Shown one piece after another: positions 1 through 9,778 of a DNA stretch of 64,000 nucleotides. Under the pieces are notes generated by a model. It did no database searches. It saw only the letters and a program-made list of their open reading frames with translations, and was not told the DNA's origin. The position numbers and the translations under genes are program-made. Within the stretch, counting starts at the first letter, position 1; every line of letters begins with the position of its first letter. The DNA is taken from the NCBI GenBank assembly GCA_013268835.1, contig JABFSX010000012.1, positions 1 through 64,000 on the forward strand. Reading direction: 5' to 3'. The stretch is from Candidatus Altimarinota bacterium. GTDB lineage: Bacteria; Patescibacteriota; Gracilibacteria; BD1-5; UBA2023.

Positions 1-1
1 A

Positions 2-268
2 ATTAGTAAAAAAATAGAATATCTCAAAAAAATATCTCCCGTAAAAACACTTACCTGAAGCACAAAAGATTCTCTCGTATCATCTGGAACTACCAATCCA
101 TGATCTCTAGAAAAAATTCAAAAAAAAGAAGAACTCCAAAAAATCGGGAAACAACGAGCAGAATTCCTCTCCAATTATACGTCATCGTCAGATACATCAC
201 GAAAAAACATAGAAAAACTTCTAGAGAGTGCTAATTCTGACTCTATTTATATAATCCAAGACTGGTAA
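2..268 (+). CDS. C-terminal end of an unidentified protein
   Basis: Open frame from the window edge to TAA, about 88 residues visible, with two in-frame TGA read as glycine. The visible part is Lys/Glu-rich and hydrophilic with a likely helical middle (KIQKKEELQKIGKQRAEFL) and ends IIQDW. It lies 6 bp before yidD, a slot usually held by rnpA, but I do not see the RNase P protein signature. The start lies outside the window, so identity is open. Confidence 0.5.
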
Positions 269-274
269 TTTATT

Positions 275-523
275 ATGAATATAATTCAAAAGATTCTCAT
301 TAACTGAGTACGATTTTATCAAAAAATATTCTCACCAGATCATTCATTTTGGGCTCGATGACTCAATCATACCCCATACTGTAAACATATTCCAAGTTGT
401 AGTGATTATATGATTGAAGCACTTGAAAAAAAATGAGTCATTCGAGGATTATTTATTGGAATTTATAGAATACTCCGATGTAATCCCTGGAGTAAGGGTT
501 GATATGATCCTGTTGATAAATAG
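275..523 (+). CDS. yidD: YidD, membrane protein insertion efficiency factor
   Basis: A complete 82-aa protein, the normal size for YidD, a small membrane-associated factor that helps YidC/Sec-dependent insertion of inner membrane proteins. Family landmarks are visible in order: the FYQKIFSP segment, the PSCSDYMIEAL box with Cys, the helix RGLFIGIYRILRCNPW and the C-terminal GGYDPV. Four in-frame TGAs are present. Two fall exactly on conserved family glycines (EKKG-VIRG and GG-YDPV), so this gene is direct evidence for UGA = Gly. Stop is TAG. It begins 6 bp after the upstream partial gene, suggesting one transcript. Confidence 0.93.
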
Positions 524-557
524 TTGCTCTTTTTGTTTTTTTGTTTAATATAACGTT

Positions 558-1436
558 ATGCTTTCTTTTTTACTTCAAAATCACGAAATCTGACACTATT
601 CTGGTTACAAAACACAAGTAACTGCTGATTTTTTTTATGAAATCCATAGCGAATGAGATCTAGCAAAACTTCAAGAAGCCTTTCAATTTTCAAAGAAAAA
701 TAATCTTCCTTTTCTTATTATTGGATGAGGAACCAATATTTTATTTTCCAAATCTCGATTCGAATGAGTTGTGATAAAAAATTCAATCTCTGGGTGGGAA
801 TATAATGAAGAAAAGAAAATACTTCATACCTACTCCAATGAATCAATCTGGGAAATATCTGAAGCACTCGAAACAAAATATAATCAACCTATCTGGCACC
901 GATTTATCGGTCTTCCAGGTTCTATCTGATGAGCCATATTTGGTAATGCTGGCTGCTTTGGACTCGAAACAGAATCCAATTTTCTGAGCATTACCGTATA
1001 TGATATGGATCAATGAATTCAAAAAAATCTCTCAAAAAATGAAATGCAATTTGCATATCGGTATTCTTTACTAAAAGAAAAACCTGAATTTTTCATACTA
1101 AGTGCCTACTTTGATCTTTCGAAAATCAACGAAAAATATTCTTCTGAAGTAGATAATATCCACTTTCGTGAGCACAAACAACCAAAATGAAATTGTTGTG
1201 GAAGTTTTTTTAAGAATCCATCTCGAGATATCTCAGCAGGTATGCTTATCGAATCTGTATGACTCAAATGATATCATTTTGGTTGAGCTTATTGGAGTGA
1301 TCTCCATGCCAATTTTCTTATGAGTGATAGTCAATCTTGTAAACCTTCAGACCTTATAGGACTTATAGCTATTACTCAAGAAAAAATAAAAAAAGAAAAG
1401 GGTATTAATCTTATCAATGAAGTAAAAATTATTTAA
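558..1436 (+). CDS. murB: UDP-N-acetylenolpyruvoylglucosamine reductase MurB
   Basis: A 292-aa FAD/NADPH-dependent enzyme that reduces UDP-GlcNAc-enolpyruvate to UDP-MurNAc in cytoplasmic peptidoglycan precursor synthesis. Visible motifs are the FAD-binding IGGGTNILFSK near residue 56, GLPGSIGGAIFGNAGCFG near 125, the R-x-H-K-Q-P stretch followed by GSFFKNP, and C-terminal AGMLIESVGLKG with HANF. Several of these glycines are written TGA (IG-G-G, SI-G-G, VGLKG). Length suits a type II-like MurB. The start is the first ATG after yidD. It is followed 10 bp later by ybeY, so a yidD-murB-ybeY operon is likely. Confidence 0.93.
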
Positions 1437-1446
1437 TAATAAAAAT

Positions 1447-1893
1447 ATGTTTTCTTTTCAACTTCTTAATAATCCTGAATCATTTTCTATTGATCAGTCT
1501 CGTATATCAGATATTTTATTTCGAATATCTCGAGAAGTAAGCCTTCCTCAAAATGGAATTATTAATATTGCATTTCTTGCTGATTCTGAGATCCAAACCT
1601 TGAACAATCAATATCGAGGTATAGATAATACAACCGATGTCTTGTCTTTTCATTATTATGATGATTTTTCAGAAATTATTGATGATGAAATAGTCGGAGA
1701 AATAATCCTAAGTGAATCAAAAGTACTATCACAGGCTGAAGAACATATGCATACCGTAATCAATGAAACTGAAATATTGATTATACATGGGATTCTCCAT
1801 ATTCTTTGATATGATCATGAAACTGATGATGAATACGAAGAAATGTGGAAATTTGAGAAGATCATTCGAGAGAAATTACATTTAGCACTATAA
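1447..1893 (+). CDS. ybeY: YbeY, endoribonuclease / rRNA maturation factor
   Basis: A 148-aa protein of the UPF0054/YbeY family, a metal-dependent RNase acting in 16S rRNA 3' maturation and ribosome quality control. It shows the family pattern: NNQYRGIDNTTDVLSF in the first half and the metal-binding HGILHILGYDH motif (three His) near residues 117-127. The glycine of ILGYDH is encoded by TGA, and reading it as stop would truncate the protein inside its active site. TAA stop. It sits between murB and an unknown gene on the same strand with 10-11 bp gaps. Confidence 0.93.
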
Positions 1894-1904
1894 AAATATA
1901 TAAA

Positions 1905-2414
1905 ATGAACGCTCAAAACGATTTGTTATACATACAAAATCTATCTCCAATGGCATGAGTAAGTGAAATACTCAGAGAGTGAGGAATCCTCTCGTGACAT
2001 ATTGTAGGATTTGATATTGAAAAATCTGAAATATCAAAAAGACAACTCTATACAGATAGAACCACTATTGAAATAATGCCACATCATTATATAAATCTTC
2101 CGAAAGAATGACTTCGTCGAAATACTGTATACGATTGTTTTATTGGTGCAGAAAAAAATCCAAGATTTCGATTTCGAATCGGAAATAATGAAAAAATAGA
2201 AAGCATATCACCAAATAAAATCACAAAACAATCACGAGATGAACACTTTGTTCATCAAGATGAAGCTGAACAACCGATAAAAACAAAATGAGCTATCTAT
2301 CAGCCAAAACAAATCCATATACGTGAATCAGAGCAACAAACTATCGGAAATAGAGAAGGAATAATGCATTGGGTAAAAAAAGTAGTAGAAAAACTCCCAT
2401 CTCGTAAAAAATAA
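1905..2414 (+). CDS. Unidentified 169-aa basic protein
   Basis: I do not recognise the family. The frame has five or more in-frame TGA glycines and a TAA stop, and follows ybeY by 11 bp. The protein is hydrophilic, rich in Lys/Arg/Gln and Ile, without signal peptide or membrane segment. The N-terminal half (RRNTVYDCFIGAEKNPRFRF) could form a small beta domain. The C-terminal third is basic and ends in a helical KKVVEKLPSRKK tail, suggesting nucleic acid or ribosome contact. It is the last gene before tRNA-Phe and probably the end of the yidD-murB-ybeY transcript. Confidence 0.7.
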
Positions 2415-2416
2415 AC

Positions 2417-2443
2417 TTGCTTTTTCTCTTTTTTCTCTATAAT
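2417..2443 (+). promoter_or_regulatory. Promoter of tRNA-Phe
   Basis: A TTGCTT -35 box (2417-2422), 15-bp spacer and perfect TATAAT -10 box (2438-2443), 16 bp before the tRNA 5' end. The TTGC-N15-TATAAT layout recurs before rplS (31478) and before the structured RNA at 9531, suggesting a strong-promoter consensus in this genome. Confidence 0.75.
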
Positions 2444-2459
2444 GCGAGCACTCCATATC

Positions 2460-2535
2460 GGCGGGATAGCTCAGTTGGTAGAGCAATAGACTGAAAATCT
2501 ATGTGTCCCCGGTTCAAGTCCGGGTCTCGCCACCA
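2460..2535 (+). tRNA. tRNA-Phe (GAA)
   Basis: A 76-nt cloverleaf. The seven-base acceptor stem GGCGGGA pairs with TCTCGCC including one G-T. It has TA at positions 8-9, a D-arm with AGCTCAGTTGG, anticodon loop CTGAAAA with anticodon GAA, the T-arm with TTCAAGT and an encoded ACCA end (2532-2535). The gene sits alone with its own promoter and a terminator about 20 bp downstream. Confidence 0.97.
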
Positions 2536-2555
2536 CTACTTCAAAAAAGTTATAA

Positions 2556-2585
2556 AAAATACCCTAAATTTAGGGTATTTTTTTG
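2556..2585 (+). terminator. Rho-independent terminator after tRNA-Phe
   Basis: The palindrome ATACCCTAAATTTAGGGTAT is flanked by an A-run on the left and a T-run on the right. It can work in both directions but here closes the tRNA transcript. Confidence 0.85.
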
Positions 2586-2617
2586 ATTTATTTAGAATAA
2601 TATGATATATTTTCGCT

Positions 2618-3076
2618 ATGAATACACTATCACCAACGGAATATCCATTCGATAACCTTGATACATATAAGGATTTACTCCAAAAGGATAATCCTTCTGG
2701 GATATTTAGTATCGATTGACTTAGAGGAAAACAAGATTCACTTCCAAATAAGTGAATTATGCAGCCCATACTAACAAGAATGGGAATTCTATGAAATAAA
2801 CTAAGAGAGGTATATAAAAAAGAAGTTGATCCTATTACTTGGCTTGCATGGTGTTATTATGATAGATGATATTCTTGTCAGACCATCTCGGAAATGCTCA
2901 GTGATATGGGAATAGAATACAAGGAATGAAGTCTTTCACAATTCACAATGAAACAATGTAATTGGATAAAAAGACCACATACTCATATAACACAAAAATG
3001 ACTCTGAACACTTCGAGAGCTTGCTATCACAAGAGAAAGGATGAGGCTATCATTAGATAGAACAACTACTGAATAG
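2618..3076 (+). CDS. Unidentified 152-aa protein, possible HTH
   Basis: A family I do not recognise. The frame carries several TGA glycines and ends in TAG. A helix-rich centre (WLAWCYYDRGYSCQTISEML) looks like the small helices of a helix-turn-helix with two Cys nearby. The C-terminus is basic and helical (LRELAITRERMRL). No membrane segment is present. Its last 11 bp overlap the convergent asparaginase-like gene, so the two 3' ends share coding sequence. Confidence 0.65.
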
Positions 3077-3563
3077 TTTCAAATATTCATTTTTCTCGAT
3101 TTTTTCTGACATTTCTGGGAAAAAATACCTGACCATTCATAGCAATAAATACTCAAGCCCGTGTCTGAGATTGTAATACTCAGAGTGCATACCCAAGATT
3201 CATATAGCCATCAGTATTTGGTTCTCGAATTGGTACCATCGATCACACAAGAACGATTACCTTTCATTGAACTCTCTCAACCAGATATTGAGCTGTTTCG
3301 ACGAGAGTATCAGTTCCATGAGTGAGTAATATTCTATCTTCAGGACTATTTATACTTGTTTCAACAATTGTATCTCGATATGGATTTTTCATAATTAGAG
3401 AATTAATTGGAGGGAGATGAGTCCATCTAATAGGAAAATTAATTCATCATTGTTCGATGATACTAGGGATGATACTTTGCCCAAAAGTATATACCCCTGA
3501 TGCATTGATATTTGCAACATCGATAGTTCCACCAGTTGTGATGATATGGTAGTCTGAATTCAT
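3066..3563 (-). CDS. Solo L-asparaginase/glutaminase N-terminal domain
   Basis: A 165-aa protein matching only the N-terminal domain of type I/II asparaginases (full enzymes are about 330 aa). Visible are the catalytic-loop TTGGTID (residues 9-15, nucleophile Thr), the THGTDT motif with catalytic Thr-Asp, and the VGSMVPI strand, in which the glycine is TGA. The C-terminal domain is absent: the frame ends with TAG after a basic tail. The upstream rimO stop is 4 bp from this start, so the genes are probably co-transcribed. It could hydrolyse Asn/Gln or be a related amidohydrolase; activity without the second domain is uncertain. Confidence 0.85.
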
Positions 3564-3567
3564 ATTT

Positions 3568-4980
3568 TTATAGTGTATATTCGATATATTTTCCTATTTC
3601 ATTTTCTCATTTTGAGAGAATATTTTCATACTTGATTTCATCATAATCATCGATCTCTGGGGCAGCCATCTCTGGACGAGCTATAACTGTATTATCCTTG
3701 ATATCCATAATATATCCGAACTGGTTTTTTCATTTTCGTAGAGCAAGTTTTGCATCGTATACCGCATTGAGAATTGGCGTTATTTCTTTTATACGATTTT
3801 TTGCAATAGATTCATCCACCTTATTTGGGAGCTTCGAACTCGCTGCAAGTGGCTCATCATGATACTCGAATATTCCCACTGATTCGAATTGATATTTTTC
3901 ACAAAAATCAAGCAAAATCTGAAAGTCATCTTCTGATTCTCCAGGAAACCCGATGATGAAGCTCGTCCGAATAAAAGAAGCAGGGAAGTGCGAACGAATA
4001 TATTCGATAAAGCTATCGATATGATTCCTATCGTAGTGTCGTCCCATCAGTTTGAGTACATTCTCACTCGCATGTTGGAATGGTATATCGAAATAAGGAA
4101 GAAAATGTTTGAGATTCTGAAGCTTCGAGAGATGATCCAGTGTTAGGATATCTGGATAAAGGTAATACACTCGATATTTTGGTGCATGAATTGGCTTATT
4201 TTTAAGTACAAATTCATCAATAGTAGCATCAATCTTTTGAAGAAGTTCAATCAATTGAGCTCATTCATAGAGATCAGTTCCATATCGTGTCGTATCTTGT
4301 GAGATAATTTGAATCTCTTGAATCCCCTGAGAGAGCATCACTCCAACCTCTTGAACAATCGATTCCATCGATCGACTCGTCTGTCGCCCACGAATAGTAG
4401 GAATAATACAGAAGGTACAATTATTATCACAACCCTCAGCCACTTTGAGATACTCATATCCGAATGGTGCATGCATATATGCTCGAACCTCATCACCCCT
4501 CCAAACAAATGCCTTTTTCCCTTTTCCTGGTGCTTCGATCGAAGCAAGATAATTCGAGAGAGTTTTTTCTTTACTCTGCTTATGTGCTTGTTTTGCTTTT
4601 ACAATGGCCCCAAGATTGAACTTGGATTTTTTCCCGAGAACGAGCTCTTCGATAACTGAATAGCTCATAAATGGTACAATCGAAACGAGATTTTGAAGCG
4701 AAGAGAGAAAAGCATCATCTTTGACACTTACATAACACCCCATAAGAATCAACTTTTTTCCAAGTGAATCATAATAGGAAAGTGTCTCCTCGCTCTCCTG
4801 ACGAGCTGTTGAGAGGAATCCACAAGTATTGACGATTACGTATTCAGCACTTGGATCTTCCGGATCTTCTACATATTCGATAGGAGCCCTATCGGAATAC
4901 TTGAGAATCTCACCGATGGCGAATTCGAGATCGACCATATTTTTGGAGCAACCGAGATTGATAGCAGAAAATGCAAACAT
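3568..4980 (-). CDS. rimO: RimO, ribosomal protein uS12 methylthiotransferase
   Basis: A 470-aa radical-SAM enzyme that adds a methylthio group to an Asp of ribosomal protein S12. The N-terminal UPF0004 domain starts with INLGCSKNMVDLE, carrying the first Cys of the auxiliary cluster. The radical SAM cluster motif EGCDNNCTFCIIPTIRG lies near residue 180, followed by QDTTRYGTDLYEG. A TRAM-like domain closes the C-terminus. RimO fits better than MiaB because of the LGCSKN-VDLE and QDTT-YG-DLY signatures. In-frame TGAs fall after DLYE and in the C-terminal domain. It is first in a two-gene unit with the asparaginase-like gene and divergent from the gene at 5057. Confidence 0.92.
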
Positions 4981-5056
4981 AGAAGAATTTTAGATTTGCG
5001 AAGTATAGAGAAAAGCTTGCAAAATGCAAGGAATTGACTATATATAAATAATAATT

Positions 5057-5983
5057 ATGAATATTAATACAAGTAGCATTGAGAAGTATGTAGATCAAAT
5101 ATCATTCAAACAAGAATTATATCTTTTTTTTAGTAGATTTGAAAAAACTCATACACAAGTAGCGTGAGCACACTTTCAAAATCTGATCCTTTCCTTTATC
5201 GATGATCTAACAACTCCTATTGATCTTGTATATTTTTTCCAATTTATCAGAAAAAATATTGGATGAACCAAAAAAAATCCGACCACTGAAGGTATAGTTT
5301 TATTTGATGAAATTTTCAAAAAAATTATCGCCAAAAAACGAAAAATATTCCAATCATACACATGGAGCTCAAAATACATATGATCACTTTTCCATAATCT
5401 GAGAAATTTTCAAAATATACCCATCGAATTTTTTGAAGATATGACTACCCTCATAGAATGAATTAATCATTGGAGTTGAACTCATATTTCAGAAATATTG
5501 AGAACTATTGAGCCATATAGAAATACGAATCATGGAAGACTACTTCTTTATGTTATAGGTGATAAAATACTCTCTATGAATATGGAATTACAATCTTTTA
5601 GTGTTGTTCAATCTCTTATAATTAACCTTGAACATCTCGATGTGGAAATTCCAGATACCCTACTCAATAGATGGAATCATCTTCAGAATGAAGAAGGAGA
5701 AAAAAATTCCACCCCTACCCAATATGAAGATGGTATCTTCAATACTATACTAAAAGATACGGATACATTTGATGGATTTTCCTTAGAAAGGAACATATTT
5801 ATATGCGGATATGAGGTAGATATTGTTGTATATGACACGCAAGGTGATATTTTTGCAATTATTGAATCCGATTGAACAGCTCATCAAAAAGCATCTAAAA
5901 CGAGAAATAAAGATAAAAAACGTGATGCCTTATTTTTTAGAAGAGGTATCACTGATACCATCATTCGATGTACAAATCAATAA
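5057..5983 (+). CDS. Unidentified 308-aa protein with C-terminal RAP/VSR-like nuclease fold
   Basis: The first two thirds are helical and unrecognised. The last ~70 residues look like a RAP or DUF559/VSR-type restriction-like module: a strand pattern EVDIVVYDTQGDIFAIIESDG followed by TAHQKASKTRNKDKKRDA and a final strand ITDTIIRCTN. The IIESDG-x-x-H feature followed by a basic helix is typical of RAP domains, which bind RNA. No membrane segment. Six or more TGA glycines, stop TAA. It converges on ddl with stop codons adjacent. RNA binding or nuclease activity is inference from this motif only. Confidence 0.7.
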
Positions 5984-6946
5984 CTAATACTGCAGCATTT
6001 CAACGAATTCCTTTTCATTTTTTCCGACTTTTTTCCACATCTTTGGAATGAGTGATGCACTTGTAAAACCTGGAATTGTATTCACTTCGAGAAAATATAT
6101 ATCATTCCCGTCATAGCGATAATCTATTCTTACCACTCCACGACAATGGAGCATTTTTGTTATAGCTACACTCATTCACCTGAGTTCTTCTTGGAGATCA
6201 TCTTCTCATTCGAGAAATACTTCATTGGATCCATCTGTTTCATATTTTTCTACATAATCAAAAAAATCCTGTGAAAGTGTACGAATCTCAATAATTGGAA
6301 GTGAATGATATCCATCAGAATCAAGATAGACTCCAACAGTGAATTCTCGACCTTCGATACACTCTTGGATGAGAATATCATCATCTGTAATAAGACTACA
6401 AGCCTGTGAAAGTTCAGCTTCATTTTTTACCTTATTCGTTGCGATCGAACTCCCTCATCGATTCGGTTTTACAATATAAGGAAATGCATTGAGGTATATA
6501 AGAGAATTTGCTATCTTATCTGGTTCACCCTGTGGAATAAAATACGTTTCTGGAATTTTTACTCTCATCTCTGCAACAAATAGGTTCGTCTGATATTTAT
6601 CAAGACAAAGGGAATGAACCGCAAAAGGGGAGTATGCATAGGTATATCCGAGTGTATCAAGAAATGCGGTTACCTGACCATCTTCACCATATATCCCGTG
6701 AAACATCGGAATAACAAGATCAAAATTTTGATGAGATTCAAGATGATTCTTGAGTTTTTTTGTTGGAAAATGACGTGCGAGAGTCGAGGCCTGATGTCTC
6801 TGCAAAAAACGATGAATATCCGATGGAAAATCAAAAGTCTCAGAAGTATGCCCAGCAATCCTTATCCAATCCTTCATATTCATTGCACTCCGAATCGCAA
6901 CATCACGCTCAGAAGATATTCCACCCGTAAGAATAGCAATATGCAT
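5984..6946 (-). CDS. ddl: D-alanine--D-alanine ligase
   Basis: A 320-aa ATP-grasp enzyme that joins two D-Ala for peptidoglycan precursors in the cytoplasm. It shows the N-terminal TGGISSERDVAIRS (binding Ser-Glu), MFHGIYGEDGQV, the nucleotide-binding KPNRGGSS, in which the first glycine of GGSS is TGA, then the metal-binding FLEVNTIPGFTSASLIP. The usual CPA stretch before the catalytic loop is replaced by an acidic segment (EGEDDLQEEL). Length is normal. It is transcribed away from the surface protein gene at 7074 and converges with the gene ending at 5983. Confidence 0.92.
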
Positions 6947-7013
6947 AAATATATTGGATAATAAATAGATAAAAAGTATAGAAAAAATCAGGAAAAACGC
7001 AATTTTCTATAAG

Positions 7014-7048
7014 AAAATTAATAAAAAATTAATAATTGATTATATAAT
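7014..7048 (+). promoter_or_regulatory. Recurrent AT-rich promoter element, copy 1
   Basis: The block AAATTAATAAAAAATTAATA, then ATTG and TATATAAT, 26 bp before the ATG at 7074. Nearly the same block occurs at 35539-35574 and 44761-44796, each time before a leftmost gene of a unit. It is best read as an A/T UP-like tract plus a -10 box. Confidence 0.55.
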
Positions 7049-7073
7049 TCAATCTCATACTAGCATTTTTTGT

Positions 7074-9512
7074 ATGTATAGATTTTGTATCAAAACTGAT
7101 CGAAATATACCAACAATAATACGATGTTACTTCATCGCATTTTTTATAATTCTACTATTTTTTCCGATGGTTCTATGGGGAAAAGTTGAGATTTATGAAA
7201 TATTTCCAAATACGATCGACGACACCAATCTCGAATATATAGAACTCAGAAATACTGGATGTAGTGATATTGATATCAGTGGATATATACTAGAAGATAT
7301 GAGTACAAAACAATATATATTTCCAACATCGAGCATAATTAGTCCAAAAAATACCATTCGAATTGATCGATCAAATTCAAAGATCATACTTAATAATGTT
7401 GATGAAATTCTCTATCTCAAACAGCCTGATGGAACTATTGAGGATCAGTTATCCTATTCCACATCAACAAAATGAGTAATAATAATTGATTTAAGTGTGG
7501 TTGATGAAGTCTGCAATTCAGAGGCAAATACTGGAACAATCGATACCCTCTCTGGTGAGATGCTTGTTAATACTGGAAGTACGGATTCTGGTAATATTTC
7601 TTCTTGAAAATTAAACGATCACACAGGAAACGTCAATCCAGAAATAACGAATACAAATTCTTGAGAACTCTCAGGAATAGGAAATATAGAACCCACAAGA
7701 TGAGTAGAAAATACTGGAAGTGAACTAACAAATACAGGAACATCTGAGAATGGATCAACTCAATATAATACCTGAGAAAATACCTCCACAGGAATTATCC
7801 AAACAGGATCGCTTGTATTATTTCCAGAAATAATCCCAACATTACAAAACCCAACCAATGCAACTTTTACATCGTGATTTTTTGATTGCACGAATCAAAA
7901 TCCTTGTCGTATTAATATAACATTGGATCCTATATTCACGGGTGCATACTTTGCAAAGGATTATACCTGTACTATGATCACTGAAACAGGAAGTATAGTA
8001 AGTTGCAATCCAAATACTCTCTATTTTTTAACTGGAGGCTCACTTGGATTCCGTCTTACGAGTAAGCTATATCCAGAGGAATCAAAAGAAGTATTCTGGA
8101 ATATAGCATTTGAAGCTCAAAAAATTATCACTGAATGAGAGGGGCAAATTATTGATAATTGAACTAACAATAGTGGAAGCTCTAATGAAAATACCTGATA
8201 TACTCAAACTGGGGAAATTCAATCTGAAATACAATTTCCAGAAATTATTCCAACATTTCAAAGCTATACTAATGCCACTTTTACTGGAAATATACTTACT
8301 TGTACTACAGGCCCCTGTCGTCTCAATTTTACATTGGAACCGATTTTTACAGGGAGTTTTCAATCAAAAGATTATACCTGTAAGATAGAGTACTGAACAG
8401 GAATATATAATACTTGTAATCCATCTCAACTCTATCTTATCGGAACTGGATCTATTCAGGTATCTATCACTAACAAAACATCCCAAAAAAGCATATATAA
8501 AACATTCGACATAATTCAAAATATTCAACTCAATACTTGATGAACAAGTTCTTCGTATAATCAATCTTCTGAATGAATACCCGATAAAAATCCTCCGATA
8601 ATCATCCTAGAATTCGATGGAAAATTGAAATCCTATCACGAAATCATCTGAGAGAATGAGATCAACTGTTATACGTTGACTTGTTCTATCAATCTCTCCG
8701 CAGAACGATCCTATGATCCAGAAAATAGTAATATCAGATATCTCTGGTACTATTGACCCAATGATATCAAGACAACCAAAGATCCATGAGAGAGAAAATA
8801 TGGAATTGGAACTCATGAGATCTGGCTTCGTGTTATCGATGCAAATAACAATGTTTCATCAATAAAATATACAATTCATGTCCTTGGTAATCAAGATACA
8901 AAAAAAGAAGAATCTCAAAAAATAGAAAAGAAAACTAAAATAAAATCAACTCAAGTAAAAACGAAAAAGATAGAAAAGATAAAAATTAAAAAAAGTAATA
9001 AAACAATATTTTTTGAACCACCTGAAATAATCCTACAGAAATCTCACTTTACAAAATCTGAAAATGGTTTCATTTGTCATACTACTAAAAAGTCATGCTC
9101 TCTTAATCTTACCCTTTCTTGAGCACAAAAATGAATCGTTTATGCTTGGAGATATGATAATGGAGAGCTACAAGTATCAAAAAATCCGAGATCCCAAGCG
9201 CTTTCACTCGGGAAACATACTATACAAATTATAGCTTGATATTCAGATAATACCCCTCTATGGACCCAAGATATCAGCATCCAGGTCGTAAAAAATAAGA
9301 AATCAAAAAAGATAAAAGTTACAAAGAAAACTAAAAAAGGGACAAAGAAAATAATAGAAAAACAAACTCAAAGTATAGAAAAACCAGAAATACTAGTCTC
9401 AAATAATTCAAAAGAAGATTTTCCTTTTACTTCTATTGCAATCCTCATTGGGATCTTCCCAATAGCATTATTACGGAAACTTATTTTAGCAAAAAAGAAA
9501 CTGAATAAATAA
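7074..9512 (+). CDS. Large secreted LTD/PKD-like surface protein with C-terminal membrane anchor
   Basis: An 812-aa protein. It has an N-terminal hydrophobic signal segment (residues ~20-37), then a lamin-tail-like domain (VEIYEIFPNTIDDTNLEYIEL, residues ~38-130), a Ser/Thr/Asn/Gly-rich linker, two copies of a ~105-residue domain (about 246-352 and 381-489) sharing FPEIIPT, TNATFT, PCRxNxTLxPIFTG and KDYTC, two PKD-like beta domains (about 506-605 and 650-742) with related Cys motifs, Lys-rich linkers, and a final transmembrane helix (784-800) with a basic tail. Dozens of TGA glycines. This looks like a cell-wall-spanning adhesin or surface fibre. The exact function is unknown. Confidence 0.85.
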
Positions 9513-9530
9513 AAGTCAATATTCTTTTAT

Positions 9531-9557
9531 TTGCATTCTATTTTCTATGCGTATACT
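9531..9557 (+). promoter_or_regulatory. Promoter of the structured RNA
   Basis: TTGCAT (9531-9536), 15-bp spacer, TATACT (9552-9557). The spacing and sequence match the tRNA-Phe and rplS promoters. It starts 19 bp after the stop of the surface protein gene and drives a transcript starting near 9564. Confidence 0.7.
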
Positions 9558-9563
9558 GATATC

Positions 9564-9778
9564 AGTTCTCTCTTCTTACGTGCATCTGGTCGGTATTTTT
9601 CTCTACAAATTATACCGCATCCTAAGGGCGGGTGTCATAGTCACTATGGTGTCCGACTCGCTACACGGATCTCTGGGTTTACTCAGGAATTCGATTAATG
9701 GCTTCAGGGATAAAATATGATCAAGAACGGCCAAGAGGGATTATAAAACACTTCATCTGAAAAGATGGAGTTTTTTAT
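9564..9778 (+). ncRNA. Candidate ~215-nt structured non-coding RNA
   Basis: A GC-richer island with its own promoter and terminator and no good reading frame. Helices seen on the + strand: closing stem 9567-9574 with 9733-9740, next stem 9587-9592 with 9728-9733, hairpin 9630-9640/9644-9654 (11 bp, loop TCA), and hairpin 9666-9676/9683-9693 (10 of 11 paired, one C-A mismatch). These helices use many G-U pairs, which would be A-C mismatches on the other strand, so the RNA is read rightwards. A terminator follows at 9751-9776. I do not recognise it as tmRNA, RNase P RNA or bacterial SRP RNA. Size and closed shape would allow a divergent 6S-like RNA. Confidence 0.65.
9751..9776 (+). terminator. 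Rho-independent terminator of the structured RNA
   Basis: CTTCATCT-GAAA-AGATGGAG, an 8-bp stem with one G-U pair and a GAAA tetraloop, followed by six T. It overlaps the stop codon of the convergent gene. Confidence 0.85.

Noticed and set aside
2-268. rnpA (RNase P protein) upstream of yidD
   Set aside because: The visible C-terminus lacks the RNR-type basic motif, so I left it unnamed.
4309-4659. Open frame on the + strand across rimO
   Set aside because: It is antisense to the conserved radical SAM gene and has no family features.
9547-9774. Apparent open frame through the structured RNA region
   Set aside because: It runs on into the antisense of the DUF4870-like gene, its composition is not protein-like, and the G-U-rich helices, promoter and terminator favour an RNA.
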